17,531 nucleotides of DNA from Martensiomyces pterosporus (taxonomy: Eukaryota; Kickxellomycota; Kickxellomycetes; Kickxellales; Kickxellaceae), in the NCBI GenBank assembly GCA_025201845.1, contig MU604059.1, positions 23,789 to 41,319 on the forward strand, read 5' to 3'. How positions within the stretch are numbered: the stretch's first letter is position 1; each line of letters begins with the position of its first letter. Positions 9,301 through 17,352 of this stretch are shown one piece after another. Made by a program: the position numbers and the translations under genes. The notes below the pieces were generated by a model. That model saw only the letters and a program-made list of their open reading frames with translations. It was not told where the DNA came from and ran no database searches.

Positions 9301-9352
9301 AACCTAAATGGCGAAGAGCGCCCACCAGCGGAGAGGCGAGCAGTGAGGTCAT
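6350..9352 (-). CDS. ABCD-type ABC nucleotide-binding-domain protein with degenerate catalytic motifs and a long disordered tail
   Basis: Residues about 279-500 follow the peroxisomal ABCD/Pxa1-Pxa2 nucleotide-binding domain. Parallels include GIWPLRSG for GLWPTYGG, PYIKPGSSLWDQIIFP for PYMSVGSLRDQVIYP, WGRVLDWSKALS for WxxVxDWKDVLS, and AICRLVYHSPRFAFVDD for ARLFYHRPKFALLDE. Catalytic residues are altered: Walker A is GSTHQHRTS (313-321) with Arg where Lys belongs, the signature is LSAEEL rather than LSGGE, the Walker B Glu is Asp439, and the switch His is Glu468. No ABC transmembrane domain is present. Residues about 540-1000 are Ser/Pro/Ala-rich and disordered, with PPPPPP near 658 and SRIP at 919-922. 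The start is uncertain. Met1 (9352) has C at -3 and lies almost on a TATA-like element. Met106 (9037) and Met231 (8662, A at -3) are likelier; a hydrophobic stretch at 51-82 may then be untranslated. I infer a pseudo-ATPase with a binding role; function unknown. Confidence 0.8.
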   Translation of the reverse strand: MTSLLASPLVGALRHLGCRSSHGPAQACNGLPSIPPGSLGTSSSPGYSSSNPVLLNVLIFLISWAQWPIAIIARLTPLIVACDLTTTQPKQQTSAEAGGKPQRAAMKVSLAKRSKESGKAPACFSLSLSLAFANSPLRTARLYSFEFSHSNRSDTAQATIADSDLQPGIPASTTGDNDDNGSSRSSCCSADLLDSGTGGCTPPRTPPTLPTSFLLGGTAHCTYCNSDSDTMSNGVSAANPAGGSSGFLGIQVIYDSSTPAAAQGTTAGPARRDSDESIIFEQVEVSSPQTPPRLYFAALTLRVDRGHHCLVVGSTHQHRTSICKVAMGIWPLRSGVLACPKLHSSIMHVVAKPYIKPGSSLWDQIIFPHDKTQSVKRGVTEHHLAAILRYLGVECLLEKVDGDWGRVLDWSKALSAEELYSLAICRLVYHSPRFAFVDDALNSLTPDQVRQLFNAARQHQITLLVMSENDPFEASLGSAANGDGYLASIGEFTRVLRLSVKDPSKWSFCSFGYNAQRPAFSIDEPPTWLWSGVSLSVRESKLQRRASTLSQCSTTERRWLMTPESTPGGAGTVSRRQSRAVSPSLTTRSSVSDLSPSRGELIATRTRMLTIDNAFSKSSAFSPAVPRTDVPNGSASSGRDETPSSSHSLASTSSVPLPPPPPQTSTSAVATAVQQVQPQPSLAQTALDEDNHGVGSAAKQATNTHSTDTDEELRKNDAAIAGTADSALAPAIESIEEEGGSEERLPEAPLLPIPEISTVDTPSNKAPLQDAPSQLAPASAANQPAKNPYARSRTYQRSTTSRSTGAAHRYSALKAGENGTSDKVHTQLPNGASAAPGKADRPVSRPFSRHGDSPDLSTLDDAPGMFSAFAGSIAGSSTPSYPLAAEASSSSSSNASPRMYSRNAAPAKTQAGSVASSPSRIPRPPYAQRGAPSRSMQDSTVPSSESPVSSLMGALSTPSVFVATATAAAAVHGRQSKTSVDKQATPAPSIDEFTSALSNL

Positions 9353-9362
9353 CAGCGCCCGC

Positions 9363-9378
9363 TATTTATCTTTATTGG
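9363..9378 (-). promoter_or_regulatory. CCAAT box and TATA-like element upstream of the ABCD-like gene
   Basis: On the minus strand CCAAT (9378-9374) is followed directly by a TATA-like AGATAAATAG (about 9371-9362). The pair lies only 10-25 bases before the first ATG (9352). If it drives transcription, initiation would fall downstream of that ATG, favouring Met106 or Met231 as the real start. A second CCAAT (9151-9147, minus strand) lies nearer to Met106. Confidence 0.35.
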
Positions 9379-10725
9379 GGGCAGACGAGCTCCTCGCGGA
9401 TGCTAGTGTCAAGTGTCTGCAAGAGAGGAACGGATAGTCCGTGGGCGTGTAATGGAGAATGCGTGGAGATCCGGCTGCAGTGAGGGAAAAAAAGCGCTTG
9501 GATGCATTAGAAGGAGTGGTTCTCACTGAGGACCGCATGCGGCGCCCCCTTGGGCGTCTTATGTAGTAGCAGGGGGGAACAAAGGCGCCATGCAAGGAAT
9601 GTGAGCTCGTCTTGGTATTTTTGAGACACGAGGATGCAGTTCCGCGCTTCAGCACAATCGGCTCCTTTGAATCCAATATTCCCTATTTCATAACAGGCCG
9701 TCCCCCCTGCATTCCTGTCCCTCGCTTGCATTTGAGATGGAAAATGCCGGCAAATGTGCCTGATAAACAGCGCATGCGTGTTTCTACAGTTTGAGACACA
9801 TCAGCCGTGTCTGTAGCGCACATGCAGCAAGCAGCAAAGGCAGAGCAGCACTCAAACCCACGCAGGCCGGGGTGATCTGCAACCACTGATCCGCAGATGC
9901 ACTGATCTATTAATGTGAATATCCAGATCAATGCTGCCGCCATCATTGGTAGCGCTAAAATTAGAAACGGTGTAGTCTCCGGCGCAGCGGCGGAGCTTGA
10001 CTTGGCAGCATCCAGCATTGGTCGCAATGTCGAGTTGTGGCAATTGCCTATAGCCGAGAAGCAGCAAAAAAAAAAAGGGACAAGCCTGCCTGCCTTCACG
10101 CAAGAATAGCGCAGACATGAGAGCGCAGATCTCCACTTTCTGTACAAAGAACAGGCGCTCACACATTAGCAGCAAATCAGCAGTCGCAGCCGCCAGCTGG
10201 CTGGAGAGGAGCGTGTCTTGGCACACCACCGCGTCATACATCCCCCCGTGACATCCGCCCTCCCCAAGCATCGGCAGCGGCATATGTGCAGGCGGCAAGA
10301 AGGGCTTGTTTGTTAGCTTATCTGGAAACACACAATTATACAAGCGGCCGCAGCGTGCAAAGAGGGGCCACATGAGAGGGGGGCGGGAGGGAGCAGGTGA
10401 CTTGCCAATTGTGTACTATTAAAAACAAGAATGCGGACCAAACACTATATGGCGGTGTGGTGATAATATCGTGCTGGCACATTTCGCACGGAATTGTCTC
10501 CTTGCGTCAGGCTGACGGAGACAATACACGCAGCAGCAGGCAGGCAGGCACTGCGCTGTGGAGTGCTGAAGTAGTGAACACTTTCGTGAATGAGCTAAAC
10601 AGGAAAGAGAAAGTTGGACTTTGGTGATCACACAAAGCCTCGCAGTCCAGAAAAGAGGCTCCATCGTTTCCTCTTATGCGCAGCCCTCTTCCTTCTGTGT
10701 GTGTACGTTTGCTCACACACGCTTT

Positions 10726-10731
10726 TATAAA
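10726..10731 (+). promoter_or_regulatory. Upstream TATA box (TATAAA) of the C2HC gene
   Basis: TTTTATAAAG occurs about 140 bases before the ATG at 10869. It is one of two TATA elements spaced 38 bases apart and could give a longer transcript. Confidence 0.45.
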
Positions 10732-10763
10732 GCTGCGCAAAATAGACACGGACAGCGCCTTGT

Positions 10764-10771
10764 TATAAATA
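10764..10771 (+). promoter_or_regulatory. Proximal TATA box (TATAAATA) of the C2HC gene
   Basis: A consensus TATAAATA lies 98 bases before the ATG, implying initiation near 10795 and a 5' UTR of about 70 bases. This is the same spacing as the TATA box of the GST-kappa-like gene in this window. Confidence 0.65.
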
Positions 10772-10868
10772 CCCTCCAATGCCCCGCCCCATCCGCCAGC
10801 ATCCTTGGCTGGCTCTATACTCGCATTCCCATCGCCATTCTTCTCGCTAAACCCGCATGCAATAGACA

Positions 10869-11198
10869 ATGTCAGACTCCGCACCGCCTCCAAGGACTCA
10901 CCCGCGTGGCGTCGAATGCCTGGCGTGCAACACATGGTTTGCCACCTTTGAGGACGCCGTCGAGCACCTCTCCACAGTGTGCCCTAAAAATCCACAGCTT
11001 CATCCCCAACAGCCAGCACCGCAGCAGCAGCAACAACAAGAGCAGCACGTTCAGCAGCAAGATACTGCCAGCTGGACAGGAAACACAAACGATGGCGATG
11101 TGCTTGAGATCTCAGAGGAGGACATGCAGGCAATCAAGAATTTCTTTGCACGGCAGGAGCATGTTGCGTTGCTCAACAGCATCCTGAACTCGATCTGA
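10869..11198 (+). CDS. Small protein with one C2HC zinc-finger-like motif and a Gln-rich linker
   Basis: I do not recognise a named family. The 109-residue protein starts MSDSAPPP and has Cys17-X2-Cys20-X12-His33-X4-Cys38 (GVECLACNTWF to HLSTVC), which fits a single C2H2-type zinc finger with Cys as last ligand. Residues about 45-65 are Gln-rich, encoded by mixed CAG/CAA. The last 30 residues (ISEEDMQAIKNFFARQEHVALLNSILNSI) look like an acidic-then-amphipathic helix and could be an oligomerisation or docking segment. The gene is supported by two TATA boxes, A at -3 of the ATG, a PUF element and AATAAA signals downstream. A single finger suggests protein or RNA contact, or DNA binding only as part of a complex; this is inference. 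Confidence 0.8.
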   Translation: MSDSAPPPRTHPRGVECLACNTWFATFEDAVEHLSTVCPKNPQLHPQQPAPQQQQQQEQHVQQQDTASWTGNTNDGDVLEISEEDMQAIKNFFARQEHVALLNSILNSI

Positions 11199-11241
11199 AC
11201 CACCAAACCTCACACCACCCTCATGTCGTCACTATGTACCA

Positions 11242-11249
11242 TGTATATA
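11242..11249 (+). promoter_or_regulatory. PUF-binding element (UGUAUAUA) in the 3' UTR of the C2HC gene
   Basis: TGTATATA lies 44 bases after the stop codon and 32 bases before the AATAAA. UGUAHAUA is the consensus of Pumilio/Puf3-class RNA-binding proteins, so the mRNA could be under Puf control. Eight bases can occur by chance, but the location in a short 3' UTR is as expected. Confidence 0.5.
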
Positions 11250-11280
11250 CTTTCTGCACCTTACATGTACTGCTTGTATC

Positions 11281-11286
11281 AATAAA
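11281..11286 (+). terminator. AATAAA poly(A) signal of the C2HC gene
   Basis: A perfect AATAAA occurs 83 bases after the stop codon; a second one follows at 11317-11322. Together they predict 3' ends near 11300-11345. The convergent prion-like gene ends at 11458; no AATAAA is seen for it on the minus strand in the 259 bases between the two stop codons. Confidence 0.7.
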
Positions 11287-11457
11287 CTGGAGATTATGCC
11301 GGATATCCATTTGACTAATAAATTTGAATATGATTTACACATGCACGTAGTATAAATTAAAAAGATGGCAAAAAGATGAGGATAGCTACACAGAAAAAAG
11401 AGAGGGCACACATAAAAGCTGAGACGTTGGCAGACAGGTGGCCAATGGCTAGGCCAA

Positions 11458-13542
11458 TTAGCCCAGCACAGATGGCGCAAACTGAACCTGCTTCTTGGGC
11501 TTTTCACCAGGATAGCTCATTGGAGTAGCTGAGGTATAATTATTTTGCTGCTGCTGCTGCGCCTTGCCGCCATTGCCCGGGAAGTTACGCATATGATGAG
11601 CCATGCTGTTCGTCGTAGGCGCGCTCTGTGACATGTGGCTCTGGTATGTCTGCTGGCTGCCGTAGTTGATGGGCACTGTGTTGGCATGCGCAATTGCTGG
11701 TGGCGGAGCAGCAGCAGCGCCAGTGTTGTATGCCTGCACGTCGTACTGGGGATACCTAGGCGGGTGCGGCTGCTGCTGCTGTGCCCTGCCGCCATTGCCC
11801 GGGAAGTTACGCATATGATGAGCCATGCTGTTCGTCGTAGGCGCGCTCTGTGACATGTGGCTCTGGTATGTCTGCTGGCTGCCGTAGTTGATGGGCACTG
11901 TGTTGGCATGCGCAATTGCTGGTGGCGGAGCAGCAGCAGCGCCAGTGTTGTATGCCTGCACGTCGTACTGGGGATACCTAGGCGGGTGCGGCTGCTGCTG
12001 CTGTGCGTGTGCCAGATTCTGCTGCGACGCAAACTGGCCCAGCTGATGTGAGTATCCGTACTGCTGTGGCGGAGCATGCGATTGCTGGTACTGCTGGTAC
12101 TGCTGCGACTGATGCACGGCGTGAGGATGGTACGGGTAGATAGTGGCAGAGGCCGACAAGAACTGTGGACCCGCTTGTGAGGACAGCTGAGGCGACGCAT
12201 ATTGATGCTGTTGTGGCTGGTTGGCATACTGTCCAGGCTGAGCACGCGGAGGAATAACGGCTGCCGGGGCTGAGGGGAGGTGCACATACGAAATATTCGA
12301 CACCTGAGGATGCGGATTGCCCAGCAGAATGGTGCTACTAGCAAAGCTGCTATGCTTCTTGCTCTTCTTTGAGCTGTACTTGCTCGGCATTCCAGCGAAT
12401 CCAGCAGCCTCAGCATCGCCAACCATTTCGCTGTTGGTCACGCTCGCAGCCTCCATCTGTACTCCTTGCCGCTGCAGCTTGGAGGTGGACTGCTGGTAGT
12501 AGGCAGCAGTAGGAGAGATCCCTGAAGCATAAGCAGTGTCATGCAGCCAGTCTGATGAATTGGCCTTACCGCCAGCGCCAGCTGGCTTATCCTGGTGCCG
12601 ATGATGCTTCTTCTTCTTGTCTTTGGCACTGCTACCTTCCTGCTGCTGCTGAACGTTGATGTGCGCCTGGCTGGCCGCAGCACCGATGCCTCCCATGCCG
12701 TTATTTGTGGCGGAGAGCACGGAATGAGTGGATGGATGCTGGGCGCTGCTGTGGTCGAATGCCTGGTAGCTGGTGCTCTGAGTGGCTGTGGCTGCGGCGG
12801 TGGATGCTGGAATTTGCATACCAGCAGCTGTGGAGTAAACAGTGTGCTTGCCCTTTTTCTTGCCGCCCATGCCACTAGGAGAGATGGGCATAGGGAGAGG
12901 CTGGGAGCTGGCATTAAGACTGCTGCCGGTCCAGCTGGGAAACGTGTTGGAGCTGGACATTGCTGCAGCACTAGCAGGTACAGCAGCCGAAGTGGTCGCG
13001 CTGGCGGTACTTGAGCTGATGGTGGCGCCGGTAGTGGAGTTTGAGTACTTGCTAGGCCTTGACGGGTTCGACGATCCTGTGTGACTGCTCGCATGTGCAA
13101 CAATAGAACTCTGCGCATATGCAGTATAGCTTGGAGGCAGCAGGTGTGCGTTGGGGTTTTGCCCTGGTTTGTAGTCGCCGTAGTTGGCCGATGGGTAGTT
13201 GTTTGGCTTTTGGTGGGGCTTGTGCATTGGCTGTGGTGGCGGCGGGTCCTTTTCCTTGTTGCTCAACAGCGTTGTTCCTGCCACCAGTCCCCCCAGGGCC
13301 ATCATGCTAGCACTGAAACCCAGCTTCAAGGCATCCGAGCCTTTGGTCAAGGCAATGCGCCGCTCAGCATCATCGCTGTCATCACAGTCCTTGCTATTCG
13401 TCTGTGGGTAGTGCGCAGCACTCTGGGCAGCATCCATTTCGTGCTTCCGGTAATTCCGCGCTTCGTAGCTGCTGGGCTGGCAGTACCCTTGGTTAGCAGA
13501 AGCATGCTCCTGGCGGTGGTGGTAGTAATTCATTTGCGACAT
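11458..13542 (-). CDS. Gln/Tyr/Ser/Pro-rich, prion-like protein with an internal 74-residue duplication
   Basis: I do not recognise a family. The 694-residue product starts MSQMNYYHHRQEH. It has an acidic patch at about 53-60 (DCDDSDDAE), then a glycine-rich hydrophobic stretch at 71-93 (LKLGFSASMMALGGLVAGTTLL) that could be a membrane segment or amphipathic helix, then a Pro run near 100. The rest is low complexity, with basic clusters at 228-232, 307-316 and 391-397, and a Gln/Tyr/His/Pro-rich region from about 420. Two copies of a 74-residue unit fill 513-586 and 587-660. The end is KKQVQFAPSVLG. Composition resembles proteins of condensates or cell-surface scaffolds. The start ATG has a weak context (T at -3); a second Met is at codon 4. 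Being open over 2 kb with codon-consistent in-frame duplication supports a real gene. Function unknown. Confidence 0.78.
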   Translation of the reverse strand: MSQMNYYHHRQEHASANQGYCQPSSYEARNYRKHEMDAAQSAAHYPQTNSKDCDDSDDAERRIALTKGSDALKLGFSASMMALGGLVAGTTLLSNKEKDPPPPQPMHKPHQKPNNYPSANYGDYKPGQNPNAHLLPPSYTAYAQSSIVAHASSHTGSSNPSRPSKYSNSTTGATISSSTASATTSAAVPASAAAMSSSNTFPSWTGSSLNASSQPLPMPISPSGMGGKKKGKHTVYSTAAGMQIPASTAAATATQSTSYQAFDHSSAQHPSTHSVLSATNNGMGGIGAAASQAHINVQQQQEGSSAKDKKKKHHRHQDKPAGAGGKANSSDWLHDTAYASGISPTAAYYQQSTSKLQRQGVQMEAASVTNSEMVGDAEAAGFAGMPSKYSSKKSKKHSSFASSTILLGNPHPQVSNISYVHLPSAPAAVIPPRAQPGQYANQPQQHQYASPQLSSQAGPQFLSASATIYPYHPHAVHQSQQYQQYQQSHAPPQQYGYSHQLGQFASQQNLAHAQQQQPHPPRYPQYDVQAYNTGAAAAPPPAIAHANTVPINYGSQQTYQSHMSQSAPTTNSMAHHMRNFPGNGGRAQQQQPHPPRYPQYDVQAYNTGAAAAPPPAIAHANTVPINYGSQQTYQSHMSQSAPTTNSMAHHMRNFPGNGGKAQQQQQNNYTSATPMSYPGEKPKKQVQFAPSVLG
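11563..12006. repeat. Tandem duplication of 222 bp, two nearly identical in-frame copies
   Basis: Copy one is 11785-12006 and copy two 11563-11784 (order of translation). By eye they differ at one base, giving Arg or Lys as the last residue of each 74-residue unit. Synonymous sites are identical, so the duplication is recent or kept uniform by conversion. Both ends of the unit lie at Ala-Gln4/5 stretches encoded by CAG, which suggests unequal crossing-over or slippage between short CAG tracts. Collapse or artificial expansion in assembly is the alternative. Confidence 0.92.
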
Positions 13543-16500
13543 ATATGCGGCGTGGCAGGTGGAAAATGGGCGAAATGCAAGGGTAATCCTTGTTCTAATT
13601 TGTAGTTCCTACTTTACGCACACCCCTTTTCTGCAGCACAAAGACCAAGGCTTCTGTGGCTCGTGAGTGGTTGATGCGGACGTATGATGTGGAATTAATG
13701 TATGCCAAAAGGAACCCACGTAAATAAATGAATAATGAAAATGGAGGTATCCTTTTTTTTAGCACACCAGACCTGAAAATGTTGGTTGTAATAGCAGCCT
13801 ATATATAGGTATATTGAAAGCGTAGAAGACAAAAGGCGTCGAGGCTATATAATGAATAGCCTAATAATTAGCAGTAAGAGAGAGAGGATGTGGATGTTTC
13901 TTCCCAGCTGCTGGGTTTGAAATACAAAAGTTGGAATGAGAGAAGAGGAGCTGAACACAAGAAAGAAAGAAGAGGACAGGCAGGTGTTTACGGCTTTTCT
14001 ACCCTCCTTTTATTCGCAGCTGCCTGGCGACAAAGGGTGCCTGAATACATAATTATCCACCGTATATTATACTTTAGGGATGTGCTGGCTTTCCGTCTCA
14101 ATACAAGGGAAATAATACGTAATCGACACAGCCCTTCCCCTCCTCTACACCCCGTTTACCGTTGTGCTGCGTCCATGATTTCTTCGTGCATCTCTCTTGT
14201 TCTCCATAGCCCCGTTCTCAAGCGCACATACGACAGATGCTGATACGCAGAATAAGAAAAAACATATGCCCAGGTGATAGCAGGCAAACAATGCGCCGTG
14301 TTTGCGCATACTGTGTTTTTGCCAAAAATAGGAGAATATGCAGACATGTCAAGCGGAATCCATTGTTCACACAGCAGCAGCAAGTGGGTATATATGCTTT
14401 CTTTGCTTTCATTTGACAAGTAGGATTGAAAACAACCCGCACACTACCCCCTGGCACGAATCCCGCCGCCTGCTGCTTGCCTGCTTTTCAGATTAAAAAC
14501 TGAGGGCTTGCTGGTGGCCGCAAGCAATAGGGGCAAATGACTCCTTGGAAAGCCTAATTAGACACACTAGAGTGTTCACGCTGTGTCGGAAGAGGGGTGT
14601 AAGGCGGCGGGCTGTGTACCCTCCTCCCGTGGGCTGCTGCTCCATTCATTTGATTGGGAGTGCAGCAGGCAAAAGAGCCGTAAGGCAAGGGCATACACCG
14701 CATTCGCTTCTGCCCTTAACACGCAAACCACTATCCATTGCCATGCTCCGTCTGCCCGCCAGTGTGGGGTCGCCCTGAGCCTAGCTCAGGAGCTTGAGCA
14801 AAACCCCCCCGCTTCCTACATCACTTCATCGATAAGTAATCTGGTGGCTGCGCATTCCCATATGAGCCCTCTATCATCTCCGACAACTGTCTTCAGCAAG
14901 CTGCATAAAGCAACAACAAAAAGCAGTTTTGAGGCGCCAAGCACAGGATCACCAACGTGCCTTTGCAGCTCTTGTCAATTCCGAAGGCGGCACACCTCGG
15001 TCAGAACTGTGTTCACCAGGTCTCTGATTCGGCAGCCTTTATCTGGCCCGAGTCAGCGACCATCCCAACACGCCATAGCATGGCCGCATAGGCCTACGCT
15101 ATATTAAGCAGGATATGATCTGTGCTCACTCTAGGCTGATTCAATAGCAAAAACCGGGCATTCAGGTTCAGGTCGTGGGTCCATATCTCTTTCTTGCTGC
15201 CAGACGGATACCAAGTTCCACCAAGCAAACGGAAGGCATGGGGTATCGTGGTGTCAGAAACAGCACATTGGGATTAGAACTAGGAAGGCGTAGCTTGGGT
15301 GTAGCTAATCATTGCGCCCACGTTTGCTTTTGCATCTACCATGTCACAGAGAAAAAACTGGATGCATGCGTCTCCGCAGCAGGTTGGGGGCGGAGACAGG
15401 CGCTAGAGGGTCATGTTGCTCTGAATTCCCATCCTGCTGCGGTTTCTCAAGAGAGTAGACACACTTCTACACTTTTGACACCCATTCGACGCCGCTACCT
15501 GGCAGCAGGAGAAGATGCAGCGGCTATTGGAGCGCTGGTGGCAAAGATAAGCACAGGATATATAGCATACAATACACAACGAATGTGCGCGAAATTGGCT
15601 TTGCTTGTGCAGCTCGTATCCAAGTAAGCACAATGCATGGACAGGAATCCCCCAAACCGCCGCATTATGTCTGCAGTCAGCGCATCAATGCCCCTTTCTC
15701 TTCCCCCTCTTTTGCTGACCACATGCGGGTGCGCTGTCCCTCTTTGGATGACGTCAAGCGCCGTTGGATGCAGCACACAGGCAGCCATGAAAGCCACGCT
15801 CATATTTTAGCAGTGTCCTGCTACCATTTCAATGCTCTCTTGCGACAGAAAAAAAACATGCTTTCTCCCCACACTGGAACATCGCTGCCTCCGATTTCTG
15901 AATAGCGGTTTTGGAGCTCCTGCAGCTTTGAAACATATTCATGCTGCATTGGCCTAAAAGTGCACTCTTGGGAGAAGCACGGTTGTGCTGTCATTACTCC
16001 ATCCTCTGTAAGTAAATAGAGGGCGAGGTGCATCGTATACACAACAGATAATAGACACACTACTGCCCCTCCAGGTACACGACAGCTTGCACACCGAGTC
16101 ATGGGAATTCATTGTGACACTCACACACTGAGCATATGGATTCCCTCGCTCCACAAAGTACGTAACCAAGGTGCAAACCCGAAGGAAAGAATGAGATGCA
16201 CCTAATGCCAACATGGCGGTATTAGAATGCCAGGACTAAATTTGCTTTTCTGTAGAGCCCTCTTATTTTCCAAACACCGAACAATACTGTCATGCTTTCT
16301 GTATCCCTTAAAACACCAAAGCAGACCGTGATTTTGACCTACATATACACACAACAATGGCATGATGCATGGCGCAAGGAGCGGCGTTTTTTTTTTCTCT
16401 CTCTTGGGCATTGTGTTCATGTGCGCCCATATTGCTTGTGTTGGCTACGCCGCTATCTCTACATATCTTGCATGGTTGGGTTGATAATTTGGATTAGCTT

Positions 16501-16800
16501 TGGATCACTGCTACTTCAAAGTGGGTAATACAAAGGAATTATTGAGCTCATTTACCGTGCAGCTGGTTCTGTTTACCATGTAAGGGTGTTGGTGTTTTGA
16601 TCCGCTGCATCCTTCTGTTGACAACGACGATCTTCACATTTCACAGACGCTATTTGTTGTTTGCAATTGCAATTTGCACTCAAAGGCAGCTGCAGTTTCG
16701 ATTGGGCATCATGATTGAGATACTGGCGAGCATAGAAAGAGATCATCGCTGCCTCATATAATCATCGTCTTCACGCAATTATTGCCTGATATCAAGAGTG
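13543..16800. other. Long intergenic region without convincing genes
   Basis: About 3.3 kb, more AT-rich than the genes, with frames of at most about 175 codons that match nothing and mostly lack ATG starts. The left end should be the promoter of the prion-like gene. A self-complementary CCTATATATAGG lies near 13799-13810, and TATA-like sequence near 13848 reads in both directions, about 260-300 bases from the ATG at 13542. No tRNA B-box, rRNA or transposase similarity was seen. The extent is unusual given the compact left half of the window. Confidence 0.45.
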
Positions 16801-16847
16801 CGCATGCACATCGCAGTGTCATCGCAGAGCAAGCCAGGGAGCAGCAG

Positions 16848-16886
16848 AGTGCAGGCAGCGCCGAGGCAAGGCGCTGCCAAAGCACT
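16848..16886. repeat. Strong inverted repeat (hairpin potential)
   Basis: GGCAGCGCC (16854-16862) and GGCGCTGCC (16870-16878) form a perfect 9-bp stem with a 7-base loop. Outside it AGTGC (16848-16852) pairs with GCACT (16882-16886) across a 1x3 internal loop. The structure is stable and GC-rich in either strand. Confidence 0.75.
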
Positions 16887-16903
16887 CGCAGATCGCACGA
16901 AAA

Positions 16904-16936
16904 GTGCTGGCGCCGCTCTTTACCAAACTCCAGCAC
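16904..16936. repeat. Second inverted repeat next to the first
   Basis: GTGCTGG (16904-16910) is complementary to CCAGCAC (16930-16936) with a 19-base loop. It lies 18 bases after the stronger hairpin and could be part of one structured element. Confidence 0.55.
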
Positions 16937-16986
16937 CAGCATGCCCCAGTCCTGAGAGCACCGAGGCGAGTGCGTCCAAGCCAGGG

Positions 16987-17062
16987 GCGAATGTGCCTCC
17001 AAGCCAGCGGCGAATGTGCCTCCAAGCCAGCGGCGAATGTGCCTCCAAGCCAGCGGCGAATC
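16987..17062. repeat. 23-bp minisatellite, about three perfect copies plus partial ends
   Basis: The unit GCGAATGTGCCTCCAAGCCA plus GCG occurs at 16987-17009, 17010-17032 and 17033-17055, with a truncated copy after it and a diverged copy just before it (about 16966-16986). A period of 23 is not a multiple of three, so the repeat is not coding in a single frame. Confidence 0.92.
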
Positions 17063-17352
17063 GGGAGCGCCTGCGCTTCAGGAAAGATGTGCGGCACGTT
17101 TCGTCCTCAGCCCCTCCCTGCGCAAGCGCTCTGGCCGATTGTCGCTGGCTGCCTGCTGGCGTGCAGGCGCAGGGAGGGGATGGGGCACCGCTTTATTGTG
17201 TGCTACCGCTGTGCTCTGCTGCCTTGCGCCAAATCGCCTTTCTCCTTGCGCCGCTCACACTCAGGCGACGCCTGGTTGATCCAGGGCTGCCGGGACCACA
17301 CCAGCGGCGCACAAGGGGCACCAAACAACCACCACAACGCAGCCCGCGCTGC

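Larger units (their letters stand above)
9353..10868. other. 1.5 kb intergenic region between divergent genes
   Basis: The region separates the ABCD-like gene (-) from the C2HC gene (+) and should hold both promoters. Frames here, the longest being a minus-strand one at 9852-10373, resemble no family and have no domain pattern. Visible items are an A-run of 11 near 10065, a GGCA microsatellite near 10536, a consensus GATA site (AGATAAG, minus strand) near 10317-10323, and two TATA boxes at its right end. No tRNA B-box was found. Confidence 0.5.

Noticed and set aside
2308..9352. Metabolic gene cluster formed by the four minus-strand genes
   Set aside because: Threonine aldolase, GST kappa and an IRC24-type SDR have no known shared pathway and at least two have their own promoter elements; same-strand neighbours alone do not show a cluster.
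9683..10373. Minus-strand frames with hydrophobic stretches in the 1.5 kb intergenic region
   Set aside because: One starts at GTG, the other at an isolated ATG. Neither shows a family motif, and the hydrophobic stretches are explained by local composition.
13066..13080. tRNA B-box-like GGGTTCGACGATCC
   Set aside because: It lies inside the coding sequence of the prion-like protein and no A-box or cloverleaf arms are found around it.
14583..15107. Plus-strand 174-codon frame in the right intergenic region
   Set aside because: It begins at GTG, is Ser/Arg/His-rich without domain pattern, and has no promoter or poly(A) signal at fitting distances.
16966..17062. CRISPR-like array
   Set aside because: The 23-bp copies abut directly with no spacers, and the window is eukaryotic; this is a minisatellite.
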